Assembly: GCA_964468185.1 (NCBI GenBank)
Contig: CAYXTR010000006.1
Location: 100,985-164,984 of the forward strand
Reading direction: 5' to 3'
Length of the DNA stretch: 64,000 nucleotides
From: JANQFV01 sp964468185
GTDB taxonomy: Bacteria; Planctomycetota; Phycisphaerae; UBA1845; Fen-1342
Shown here: positions 39,222-46,300 of the stretch, piece by piece
Layout of the letters: each line of letters starts with the position of its first letter
Numbering within the stretch: the stretch's first letter is position 1
Made by a program: the position numbers and the translations under genes
Notes under the pieces: generated by a model
What the model saw: the letters and a program-made list of their open reading frames with translations, nothing else
What the model was told of the DNA's origin: nothing
Database searches by the model: none

Positions 39222-40324
39222 GTGATCCCGGACTGGTGATGCGCTGCGGGTCGCCGGGTGTGGCGGCGCGATGTTTGGTCCCGGGCCTGCTCCAGCGATG
39301 CGAAGGGGGCGTCCCGGAGCCCTGGATTGGAATCGCTACTCCCTTTCCGCATGTTCGGGCCAGTTGGGGCTGGTCGCGCGGCGACGGAAACGGTCATGAG
39401 GTGGGCTTCCACGCAGAAGATATCTTCTATCCGGAAACGTTCTATCACCGCGACAACCCCCCATGGCTTCAATGGCTGCACCCATACAGTCACGTCGTGT
39501 GGGCGCTACCGGATGTGACCAGGGGGGAAGTGGTGGCATTCTTGAACGGGGAGCCGAGCACACAGGTAGAAGTGTGCGGCATCGCGGGATCCAGCTGGGA
39601 CCGCATGAGCCTGGCAGGCGGGATGCCGATATGCTGGCGGCGTGTCGGGGCCAACACGGTCGGCAGTGGCAGCATCAATGTCTGGATAGTCAGGGACACG
39701 TACAGCGTGAACTTCGATCAGATTATGCGCTCGTTGATTGCGAGCATGTGTTTTGATGTCGAGGATCCAGATCCGGAGTTCCATCTCACGTACTGGGGCG
39801 GTAGCTGGGGGCAGACCGACAACATCGTGCTGATGCACTGGTACCATGATCCACCGCCGGGGTTCAATGAGCGACTGTTTCAGCAGCACGTGCCCATCAG
39901 CGTAAGCGTGGTCGTGCCGGGGACATACGACAGCGCCGCCGACATGAATGCGAACGCGCCGCGTGAGGCTACGTTGATTTCGATGCAATGGACGGATTTC
40001 ACCCGCACTGCGAGCGGGGAGTGGTTCCATCGAGGCTCATGCGACTCTTCCCCCGGACACCCAGCTATAGCCGCCGACTTCTATTGCTATATGAGCGGAG
40101 GGCCGCTGGGCGGGACGTTCTTGCGCGAGCTGACATACGGTGACTCGCCGGGCCGATGGGAGGCTCCTGTTCTGCACAGGTATACCAAATATGGCGCAAC
40201 CCAATGCACTGGTGGGTATCCGAATCTCTGCATCTGGGACTCTGATGCTCCGGACGAGTGGAACGGGATCGATGAGCATGAGGCGTGCGACGCGTGCAGG
40301 CTGACTTATGGATACGTGCCGTGA
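39218..40324 (+). CDS. Hypothetical tail-tip or fibre-like protein (368 aa)
   Basis: The protein is rich in Trp, Tyr, Gly, His and Cys, with beta-strand-like stretches such as GSGSINVWIVRDTYSVNFDQ and EFHLTYWGGSWGQTDNIVLM. It ends in a Cys-rich segment (NLCIWDSDAP; HEACDACRLTYG). It has no signal peptide, which argues for a virion component such as a fibre or receptor-binding protein and not a secreted enzyme. It lies at the end of the tail-like block. Confidence 0.55.
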   Translation: MSDPGLVMRCGSPGVAARCLVPGLLQRCEGGVPEPWIGIATPFPHVRASWGWSRGDGNGHEVGFHAEDIFYPETFYHRDNPPWLQWLHPYSHVVWALPDVTRGEVVAFLNGEPSTQVEVCGIAGSSWDRMSLAGGMPICWRRVGANTVGSGSINVWIVRDTYSVNFDQIMRSLIASMCFDVEDPDPEFHLTYWGGSWGQTDNIVLMHWYHDPPPGFNERLFQQHVPISVSVVVPGTYDSAADMNANAPREATLISMQWTDFTRTASGEWFHRGSCDSSPGHPAIAADFYCYMSGGPLGGTFLRELTYGDSPGRWEAPVLHRYTKYGATQCTGGYPNLCIWDSDAPDEWNGIDEHEACDACRLTYGYVP

Positions 40325-40572
40325 TGTGCTGTAACGGGCACAAGGCGATCCGCGGCGCGGTGGGGCTGGCCACGGCCGCCGCCAACACGGCCACAGGTAA
40401 TTACGACCCGCACCGCGAGCAACAGAAGCGCGCCGTGTGCGAGCGCTGCGAGCACGTGATCAGGACGCGCGTCACCAGCCGCTGGACGGTGCTGCGGTGT
40501 GGGCTGTGCTCGTGTGTGCTGGTGGCCAAGTGGCGCAGCGGAGAGCCGTGTCCGGATGGGCGCTGGGTGTGA
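40324..40572 (+). CDS. Small Cys-rich zinc-ribbon-like protein (82 aa)
   Basis: The protein carries RAVCERCEHVIRTRVTSRWT and VLRCGLCSCVLVAKW: two CxxC knuckles about 20 residues apart, followed by another Cys, which is a rubredoxin-like zinc ribbon. Its ATG overlaps the previous stop codon. It is the last gene of the element before the right end. Small zinc-ribbon proteins of this type occur at ends of phage tail modules, with unknown function. Confidence 0.65.
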   Translation: MCCNGHKAIRGAVGLATAAANTATGNYDPHREQQKRAVCERCEHVIRTRVTSRWTVLRCGLCSCVLVAKWRSGEPCPDGRWV

Positions 40573-40632
40573 AGATAGGTAAGCTTGCCGCGGGCAGATT
40601 TCGCGGCTTTTTGTGACGGATTTGATGCCGCT

Positions 40633-40647
40633 TCGAACGGAGTTCGA
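40633..40647 (+). repeat. Palindrome shared by both element ends, right copy
   Basis: TCGAACGGAGTTCGA, 14 of 15 identical to 21,781-21,795. Confidence 0.55.
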
Positions 40648-40703
40648 CGGCGAAAGCTGAACGCGGGCGACGGGGGAGTCAGGGAGTGTATGGACGTCGA
40701 GCG

Positions 40704-40733
40704 GTGCGCACATTTGTGCGCTCGTGCGCACGT
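40704..40733 (+). repeat. Right-end TGCGCA-type sites
   Basis: GTGCGCACATTTGTGCGC followed by TCGTGCGCACG; ATTTGTGCGC is shared exactly with the left end at 21,567-21,576. Confidence 0.5.
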
Positions 40734-40757
40734 TTCGATGCGCGGTTCATCCTCCGA

Positions 40758-40789
40758 TTCTCAGCCCCCCAAATCCTCCCCACCCACTT
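40758..40789 (-). repeat. Candidate right terminal inverted repeat
   Basis: This is the partner of 21,522-21,555. Its complement reads AAGTGG, GTGGGGA and TTGGGGGGCT. Confidence 0.4.
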
Positions 40790-40806
40790 GACCTCCCGAT
40801 ATATTC

Positions 40807-40822
40807 ATGGCAACACTGCCAT
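40807..40822 (+). promoter_or_regulatory. ArsR operator 1
   Basis: ATGGCA-ACAC-TGCCAT, a perfect 6-base inverted repeat 6 bases before the arsR start codon, within an AT-rich stretch (TATATTC on one side, ATATAACC on the other). There is no Shine-Dalgarno between it and the ATG. Confidence 0.65.
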
Positions 40823-40828
40823 ATAACC

Positions 40829-41161
40829 ATGAAAAACAGCCAACTCCATCCCATCAGCCGCTACATAGCCCGTGCCGAGATCGCCAAAGCACTCGCCCAC
40901 CCCACCCGCCTCCTGATGCTCGACGCACTCACCCACGGCGAACTCTGCGTCTGCGAACTCACCGATCTCGCCGGAGTCGACCAGTCCACCGTCTCCAAAC
41001 ACCTCGCCATCCTGCGAAACGCCGGCATCGTCAGCGTCCGAAAAGAACGCACCAAGACCTTCTACCGCCTCCGCATCTGTTGCCTGAGCAGCCTCTGGGA
41101 ATGCATCGAATCCGTGCTCAAAGACAACCTCAAATCTCAACAGGCCGCCATCGGATCATGA
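40829..41161 (+). CDS. arsR: ArsR/SmtB-family arsenic-responsive repressor (110 aa)
   Basis: This is a winged-helix repressor expected to leave DNA when As(III) binds. LAHPTRLLMLDALTHGELCVCELTDL carries the ELCVCEL signature with C40 and C42, the arsenite site of classical ArsR, followed by the recognition helix DQSTVSKHLAILR. More Cys lie in the C-terminus (RICCLSSLWECIE). The ATG follows the operator directly and has no ribosome binding site. Its stop codon overlaps the ArsP-like permease gene (ATGA). It is the first chromosomal gene right of the mobile element. Confidence 0.92.
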   Translation: MKNSQLHPISRYIARAEIAKALAHPTRLLMLDALTHGELCVCELTDLAGVDQSTVSKHLAILRNAGIVSVRKERTKTFYRLRICCLSSLWECIESVLKDNLKSQQAAIGS

Positions 41162-42408
41162 GCGACACGCCGCCCAGCCCCGCCGTCCCCCTCCGCCAGC
41201 GCTTCGCACCGCACGCACGCACTATCGCCGTGCTCGGAAGCATGCTCGCCATCTTCTTGCTGGCGCACTTTCTTCCGTTCCCGGCCCTGCCCGCCAGCGG
41301 CAAGCTCAGCACCGCCGCCCGCGAAGCCCTGCTCATGCTCCAGGACTACGCCCGGCACCACGTGCTGCTCTGCCTGGTCCCCGCCTTGTTCATCGCCGGT
41401 GCGATCGCGTGCTTCATCTCCCAAGCGGCCGTCATGAAGTACTTCGGCGCCCAGGCCCACAAGGTCGTCGCATATACCGTCGCCGCCGTCTCCGGCACGA
41501 TCCTCGCCGCCTGTTCGTGCACCATTCTTCCGCTCTTCGCGGGTATCTACACGCGCGGCGCCGGCATCGGCCCGGCCACCGCCTTCCTCTACTCCGGGCC
41601 CGCCATCAACGTCCTCGCCATCATCCTCACCGCCCGCATCCTCGGCTGGGAACTTGGAGCCGCCCGCGCCATCGGCGCCATCATCTTCAGCATCCTGATC
41701 GGACTCACGATGCACCTGATCTACCGCAAGGAAGAGGCGGCCCGCCAAAACGCCGGCGACTTCGTCATGCCCCCCGACACCCAGGAACGCCCCCTCTGGC
41801 AGACGATCCTCTACTTCGCCGCCATGATCGGCGTCCTTGTCTTCGCCAACTGGAAAGTCCTCGATACGACCGGCTTCGGCGGACTGATCGCGTCCGGCAA
41901 GTGGATCCTCGTCGCAGTCCTGCTCGTCGCCCTCGCCCTCATGCTCATCTTCTGGTTCCGCGACTCCGAGCTCAAGGAATGGCTCGCCAGCACATGGACC
42001 TTCGCCCAACAAATCCTCCCCCTCCTATTCGTCGGCGTCCTTGCCGCCGGCCTGCTCCTCGGCCGCCCCGGTCATCCCGCACTCATCCCGGAGAGCTGGA
42101 TCGCCGGCCTCGTCGGCGGCAATAGCATCACCGCCAACTTCTTCGCCGCCCTCGCCGGCGCCCTCATGTACTTCGCCACCCTCACCGAAGTCCCCATTCT
42201 CGAAGGCCTGCTCGGTGCCGGCATGGGCAAAGGCCCGGCCCTCGCCCTGCTGCTCGCCGGCCCGGCCCTCTCTCTGCCCAACATGCTCGTCATCCGCGCG
42301 GTCATGGGCACGCGCAAAACACTCGTCTATGTCGTGCTCGTGGTCGTACTTTCCACGACCGCCGGCCTCATCTACGGCTCACTACCCCTCGGAGGTACCC
42401 CCGCATGA
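41158..42408 (+). CDS. arsP: ArsP-like (DUF318 / SO_0444-type) permease (416 aa)
   Basis: This is an integral membrane permease of about ten segments. The family elements ACSCTILPLFAGIYTRGAGI (a CSC motif in the membrane) and GPATAFLYSGPAINVLAI are in the first half; AALAGALMYFATLTEVPILE and ALLLAGPALSLPNMLVIR are their repeats in the second half. ArsP exports trivalent organoarsenicals; related proteins have been annotated as Cu/Zn efflux. The neighbours, arsR and the thioredoxin-like ArsE candidate, favour arsenic. It overlaps arsR by 4 bases and the following gene by 4 bases. Confidence 0.87.
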   Translation: MSDTPPSPAVPLRQRFAPHARTIAVLGSMLAIFLLAHFLPFPALPASGKLSTAAREALLMLQDYARHHVLLCLVPALFIAGAIACFISQAAVMKYFGAQAHKVVAYTVAAVSGTILAACSCTILPLFAGIYTRGAGIGPATAFLYSGPAINVLAIILTARILGWELGAARAIGAIIFSILIGLTMHLIYRKEEAARQNAGDFVMPPDTQERPLWQTILYFAAMIGVLVFANWKVLDTTGFGGLIASGKWILVAVLLVALALMLIFWFRDSELKEWLASTWTFAQQILPLLFVGVLAAGLLLGRPGHPALIPESWIAGLVGGNSITANFFAALAGALMYFATLTEVPILEGLLGAGMGKGPALALLLAGPALSLPNMLVIRAVMGTRKTLVYVVLVVVLSTTAGLIYGSLPLGGTPA

Positions 42409-42638
42409 AAATCGAAGTCCTCGGCACCGGCTGCGCCAAATGCGACGCCCTCGAAGCCGCCACCCGCAAAACCGCCGACAAGCTCGGCCTCGACTACACC
42501 CTGGAGCACGTCAAGGACATCGCAAAGATCACCGGCTACGGCGTGATGATGACCCCCGCCCTCGTCATCGACGGCAAAGTCAAGGTGTCCGGCAAGTTGC
42601 CCAGCGACGCCGAGCTGGAGCAATTGCTCCAGCGCTAA
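42405..42638 (+). CDS. Thioredoxin-like redox-active disulfide protein, ArsE candidate (77 aa)
   Basis: This is a small thioredoxin-fold protein with KIEVLGTGCAKCDALEAATR; the active-site CxxC is C10-C13. GVMMTPALVIDGKVKVSGK is the cis-Pro and strand region of the family (redox-active disulfide protein 2). Placed between an ArsP-like permease and ArsF/ArsG-like genes, it matches the ArsE position of arsEFG clusters, in which ArsE and ArsF were reported to reduce nitro-aromatic arsenicals. That function is inferred from context. Confidence 0.8.
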   Translation: MKIEVLGTGCAKCDALEAATRKTADKLGLDYTLEHVKDIAKITGYGVMMTPALVIDGKVKVSGKLPSDAELEQLLQR

Positions 42639-42665
42639 CACCGCCTCTCTGGAGAGGAGATTCCC

Positions 42666-43250
42666 ATGACCGGCAAGACCGTCCTGACATTCGGCCTGTT
42701 GGCCTTCGTCGCCATCAGCGTCGTCTATCTCGTCGTCTCCGAATCTGCCAAGCCGACTGAGACCGCGCCACAAGCGCAACCGGTAGCACAACCCGCTACG
42801 GCGGCCGCGCCCGCCGAGGCCGCCGCGCCGAGCATGCCGCGCGAAGGCCTGCTCGCCGAGCTCGATACGCTCGACGAAACAGACGACTCCACGGGCACCA
42901 TGCCCGCCCACCGCGTCGTCGCCTACTACTTCCACAACACGCAGCGCTGCATGACCTGCAACAAGATCGAGCGCCTGGCAGAAGAAGCTCTCCGCGAGCA
43001 ATTCGCCCCGGCCCTGGCCGACGGCACGTTGGTCTGGCGCACCGTGAACATGGAAATGCCCCCCAACGAGCACTTCGTCGAAGACTACCAGCTCGTCACC
43101 AGTTCTCTCGTCCTCGTCGACTTCCACGACGGCGAGCAGCGCGACTGGACCACCATGGAAAAGGTCTGGCAACTCGTCCACGACGACGAAGCCGCCTTCA
43201 AGCAATACGTCGCCGAGCAGGCCCAGGCCTATCTGGAGCACGACGCGTGA
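42666..43250 (+). CDS. arsF: ArsF-like nitroreductase subunit (194 aa)
   Basis: One N-terminal membrane segment (VLTFGLLAFVAISVVYLVVS) is followed by a Pro/Ala-rich linker and a thioredoxin-like domain with YYFHNTQRCMTCNKIERLAE; its CxxC is C95-C98. SLVLVDFHDGEQRDW follows. This matches the ArsF family (nitrophenyl compound nitroreductase subunit), described with ArsE for reduction of aromatic nitro-arsenicals. GGAGAGGAG precedes the ATG and the gene overlaps the next by 4 bases. The domain is exported or membrane-facing. Confidence 0.83.
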   Translation: MTGKTVLTFGLLAFVAISVVYLVVSESAKPTETAPQAQPVAQPATAAAPAEAAAPSMPREGLLAELDTLDETDDSTGTMPAHRVVAYYFHNTQRCMTCNKIERLAEEALREQFAPALADGTLVWRTVNMEMPPNEHFVEDYQLVTSSLVLVDFHDGEQRDWTTMEKVWQLVHDDEAAFKQYVAEQAQAYLEHDA

Positions 43251-43954
43251 ATACCGAATTCTGGGCGACTCTGGCGGGCGCTGCCTGGCTCGGTATCCTC
43301 ACGGCCATCAGCCCCTGCCCGCTTGCTACCAACGTTGCGGCAATCTCGTGGATCAGCCGCCGCGTGGAAAACCCCCGCGCCGCCCTGCTCACAGGACTGC
43401 TCTACACGCTCGGCCGCAGCGCGGTGTACGTGGCCATCGCTGCAATCCTCGTCGCCAGCCTGCTCTCCGCGCCGACCGTCTCCGTCACCCTCCAGAAATA
43501 CATGAACAAGCTGCTCGGCCCCATGCTCATTCTGCTGGGCATGATTCTCCTCGGACTCATCACGCTCCCCAGCCGCGGCTCCGATCTCGGCCAGAAAGTC
43601 GGCCAGCGCGTCGCCGATTGGGGCGTCTGGGCCGGCCTCGTTCTCGGCGTCGTCTTCGCCCTTTCCTTTTGCCCCGCCTCAGCAGCGCTCTACTTCGCCG
43701 GCCTGATCCCGATGTGCGTCAAAGCCGAATCCAGCATTCTCCTCCCGCTCGTCTTCGGCATCAGCACCGCCCTACCCGTCGTCATCTTCGCTATCCTCAT
43801 CGCCATCAGTGCCAACGCCATGGCCACCGCCTTTAACAGCATCACCGCCTTCGAACGCTGGGCCCGCCGCGTCACCGGCGTCATCTTCCTGCTCATCGGC
43901 ATCTACTTCTCACTCGCGTTCATCTTCAAGATCGTCCCTACAAGCGTCGGCTAA
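43247..43954 (+). CDS. arsG: ArsG-like aromatic arsenical efflux permease (235 aa)
   Basis: This is a six-segment membrane protein of the DsbD/CcdA superfamily. AISPCPLATNVAAISWIS in the first segment and ALSFCPASAALYFAGL in the fourth are the two Cys-Pro signatures; ArsG proteins have this pattern. It is expected to export aminophenyl arsenicals made by ArsE/ArsF, or to pass reducing equivalents across the membrane to ArsF as its DsbD relatives do. It starts at the overlapping ATG of the arsF stop codon region and ends the first arsenic sub-operon. Confidence 0.83.
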   Translation: MNTEFWATLAGAAWLGILTAISPCPLATNVAAISWISRRVENPRAALLTGLLYTLGRSAVYVAIAAILVASLLSAPTVSVTLQKYMNKLLGPMLILLGMILLGLITLPSRGSDLGQKVGQRVADWGVWAGLVLGVVFALSFCPASAALYFAGLIPMCVKAESSILLPLVFGISTALPVVIFAILIAISANAMATAFNSITAFERWARRVTGVIFLLIGIYFSLAFIFKIVPTSVG

Positions 43955-43990
43955 TCCCACCCCACGCAACTTGAAATCGCCGGCGCGGAC

Positions 43991-44010
43991 ATATATGCTT
44001 ATCCATATAT
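43991..44010 (+). promoter_or_regulatory. ArsR operator 2, overlapping the start codon
   Basis: ATATATG-CTTATC-CATATAT is a perfect 7-base inverted repeat. Its right arm includes the first two bases of the second arsR ATG. This is the usual form of an ArsR/SmtB operator. Confidence 0.75.
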
Positions 44011-44359
44011 GACTGCCCTGACCACCACACCCGATCTCTTCCGCGCCTTCGCCGACCCGACCCGCCTGCGCCTGCTCAATCTCCTGCTCGAGGGCGAGTG
44101 CTGTGTCTGCGTCCTCTGCGACGTCCTGAAGGAGTTCCAGCCCAAAGTCTCCCGCCACCTCGCCTACCTCCGCCGCGTCGGCCTTGTCCACGCCCGTCGC
44201 GACGGCAAGTGGATCCACTATCGCCTCACCGACGACCCCGCGGGCATCCGGCAAACCCTTCTCGCCTGCGTCCGCGACTGCCTCCGCGACATCGACACGC
44301 TCCAGCGCGACCTCGCCACGCTTCGAGAGATCCAAGCCACCAGCCCCCGCTGTTCCTGA
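44009..44359 (+). CDS. arsR: Second ArsR/SmtB-family repressor (116 aa)
   Basis: The family core FRAFADPTRLRLLNLLLEGE is followed directly by CCVCVLCDVL, with C31, C32, C34 and C37, and then the recognition helix QPKVSRHLAYLRRVGLV. The Cys cluster fits As(III) sensing at the alpha-3 helix. It differs from the first ArsR over most of its length, so it is a separate regulator and not a recent duplicate. The start codon lies in its own operator, without a Shine-Dalgarno. ACR3 and ArsC follow. Confidence 0.92.
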   Translation: MTALTTTPDLFRAFADPTRLRLLNLLLEGECCVCVLCDVLKEFQPKVSRHLAYLRRVGLVHARRDGKWIHYRLTDDPAGIRQTLLACVRDCLRDIDTLQRDLATLREIQATSPRCS

Positions 44360-44369
44360 AGGAGCCCCC

Positions 44370-45482
44370 TTGGCCGATCAACTCGCCCGCTCCCGCACCG
44401 CCAACCCCACTGCCGAAGCCTGCCCGCGCCGCCTCGGCTTCCTCGACCGCTTCCTCACCCTCTGGATCTTCCTCGCCATGGCACTCGGCGTCGCCCTCGG
44501 CCACTTCCTCCCCACCGTCCAGCAGGTCATCGACCGCTTCTCCGTCGGCACCACCAACATCCCCATCGCCGCCGGCCTCATCCTCATGATGTACCCGCCG
44601 CTCGCGAAGGTGAAGTACGAGGAGCTCGGCGACGTCTTCCGCAACCTCAGAGTACTCGGCCTCTCCCTGGTGCAGAACTGGATCATCGGCCCCGCTCTCA
44701 TGTTCGCGCTCGCCGTTCTTTTCCTGCGCGACTACCCCGAATACATGATCGGCCTCATCCTCATCGGCCTCGCCCGCTGCATCGCCATGGTCATCGTCTG
44801 GAACGACCTGGCCAAAGGTGACCGCGAATACGCCGCCGGCCTCGTCGCGTTCAACTCGATCTTCCAGATCCTCTTCTTCTCCGTCTACGCCTGGCTGTTC
44901 ATCACCGTCCTGCCCCCCCTCTTCGGCCTGGAAGGCATGGCCGTCGACATCACTATCGCCCAGATCGCCTGGAGCGTCCTCATCTACCTCGGCATCCCCT
45001 TCTTCGCCGGCATGCTGACGCGCTTCATCCTCGTGGGCCGCAAAGGCCGCGACTGGTACGACTCGCAGTTCGCGCCCCGCATCTCCCCTCTCACCCTCAT
45101 CGCCCTGCTCTTCACCATCGTTGTCATGTTCAGCTTCAAGGGCGACCAGATCGTCCAGCTCCCCTTCGACGTCCTCCGCATCGCCATTCCGCTATGCATC
45201 TACTTCGTCGTCATGTTCCTCGTCTCCTTCTGGATGGGCAAAGCCCTCGGCGCAAACTACCCCCGCACCACCACCATCGCCTTCACCGCCGCCAGCAACA
45301 ACTTCGAACTCGCCATCGCCGTCGCTATCGCCGTCTTCGGCATCACCTCCGGCCAGGCCTTCGCCGCCGTCATCGGCCCCCTGGTCGAAGTCCCCGTTCT
45401 CATCGGCCTCGTCAGCGTCGCACTCTGGCTCCGCCGCCGCTACTTCGGCACAACTGAGGCCCCCGCACCCGAGGTTGCATAA
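44370..45482 (+). CDS. acr3: ACR3-family arsenite efflux permease (370 aa)
   Basis: This inner-membrane arsenite exporter has about ten segments. LDRFLTLWIFLAMALGVALG is the family start. IGLARCIAMVIVWNDLAKGD carries the conserved Cys needed for transport in ACR3, and FTAASNNFELAIAVAIAVFG is the second conserved element. The start is TTG with AAGGAG 5 bases upstream; earlier codons in the open frame lie inside arsR and do not resemble the family. It begins 10 bases after arsR and ends directly at the arsC ATG. Confidence 0.93.
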   Translation: MADQLARSRTANPTAEACPRRLGFLDRFLTLWIFLAMALGVALGHFLPTVQQVIDRFSVGTTNIPIAAGLILMMYPPLAKVKYEELGDVFRNLRVLGLSLVQNWIIGPALMFALAVLFLRDYPEYMIGLILIGLARCIAMVIVWNDLAKGDREYAAGLVAFNSIFQILFFSVYAWLFITVLPPLFGLEGMAVDITIAQIAWSVLIYLGIPFFAGMLTRFILVGRKGRDWYDSQFAPRISPLTLIALLFTIVVMFSFKGDQIVQLPFDVLRIAIPLCIYFVVMFLVSFWMGKALGANYPRTTTIAFTAASNNFELAIAVAIAVFGITSGQAFAAVIGPLVEVPVLIGLVSVALWLRRRYFGTTEAPAPEVA

Positions 45483-45905
45483 ATGAACCCCAAACGCGTT
45501 CTTATCCTCTGCACCGGTAACTCCTGCCGCTCCCAAATGGCTGAAGGCTGGTGGAATCACCTCGCCGGCAACACTTGGCAGGCCTTCTCGGCCGGCTCCC
45601 ACCCCAGCGGCTACGTCCACCCCCTCGCCATCGAGGCCATGCGAAACGCCGGCATCGACATCTCCACGCACCGCAGCCAGTCCGTGCAGGAATTCGCCGA
45701 CCAGCACTTCGACCTCGTCGTCACCGTCTGCGACCACGCCCGCGAAGCCTGCCCCATCTGGCCCAACGCCACCAAGACCCTCCACTGGCCCTTCGAAGAC
45801 CCCGCCCTCGCAACCGGCACCGACGCAGAGCAACGCACCTCGTTCCACACCATCCGCGACCAGATCCGAGACCGCATCGCCGCCTACCTCGACCCGCACG
45901 CCTAG
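45483..45905 (+). CDS. arsC: Arsenate reductase, thioredoxin-coupled low-molecular-weight phosphatase type (140 aa)
   Basis: The enzyme reduces As(V) to As(III) for export by ACR3. The P-loop CTGNSCR is at residues 10-16 with nucleophile C10. The relay Cys C83 and C90 are in TVCDHAREACP, as in the Staphylococcus pI258 type, which is recycled by thioredoxin. The length is normal. It is the last gene of the arsenic island; its ATG directly follows the acr3 TAA. Confidence 0.94.
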   Translation: MNPKRVLILCTGNSCRSQMAEGWWNHLAGNTWQAFSAGSHPSGYVHPLAIEAMRNAGIDISTHRSQSVQEFADQHFDLVVTVCDHAREACPIWPNATKTLHWPFEDPALATGTDAEQRTSFHTIRDQIRDRIAAYLDPHA

Positions 45906-46300
45906 GAATCAAGGCCCTTTCGTCGCTTCCGCGGCGGAGCCTAAGTTACACCACCGTAAGGGGTTCCACACGCCCGGCAAAAAACTCCTGCCCGGATTGA
46001 GCGAATCTGCCGATAAAATATCCTATCGGAGGTCTGCATTCCATGGACGGCGGAGAGCACACTTCTAGTTATAGGACTACCAGCGCTCCCCGGGTTGATC
46101 TCCACAGCGAGGTGCTATAATGTTGTCAATTGGACGGTTAACGTGCCAAGCGCCGACCGCCACCCTACTCTCAGACCGCCCGGCACGAACGCCGACGCGG
46201 TCTGACGGGCGGCGACTTGAACAGGGGGGCTCGGTCAGCACCGAAAGGGGGTGGGGCCGTGCCTGACAGTAAGTTCTCATATAAACCCGAGGAGGATCTG
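45906..46300. other. Intergenic region with promoter and long leader
   Basis: No gene is seen. It contains the promoter at 46,095-46,121 and a leader of about 170 bases before the sucrose-phosphate-synthase-like gene. In the leader two other in-frame starts (TTG 46,217 and GTG 46,259) occur. Confidence 0.5.
46095..46121 (+). promoter_or_regulatory. Extended -10 promoter of the GT4 gene
   Basis: TGCTATAAT, an extended -10 with perfect TATAAT at 46,116-46,121, has TTGATC 15 bases upstream (or GGTTGA at 17). The leader to the GTG start is about 170 bases. Confidence 0.6.

Larger units (their letters stand above)
21521..40790. mobile_element. Mu-like transposable phage or satellite element (about 19.3 kb)
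   Basis: The segment carries a MuA-like transposase, a MuB-like ATPase and a GemA/gp16-like protein, with leftward early genes, a divergent operator-promoter region, and a rightward arm of envelope and tail-like proteins. Strand composition flips at about 21.5 and 40.75 kb: the + strand is G-rich inside and C-rich outside. The ends share an inverted, roughly 32-base G-run-containing motif and two copies of a 15-base palindrome. The exact termini are uncertain, because I could not find a clean 5-base target duplication. No terminase, portal or capsid gene is visible; the N gap at 35.2 kb may hide some. It could be a complete but unfamiliar phage, a defective prophage or a satellite. Confidence 0.8.

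Noticed and set aside
21521..40790. Search for a 5-base target-site duplication at the element ends
   Set aside because: Sequences flanking the candidate ends (GTTGC on the left, ACCTC on the right, and neighbours) do not match, so the ends could not be fixed.
21521..40790. CRISPR array or restriction-modification genes in the accessory region
   Set aside because: No regularly spaced repeats with unique spacers and no methylase, nuclease or Cas motifs were seen; the tandem repeats present are short minisatellites.
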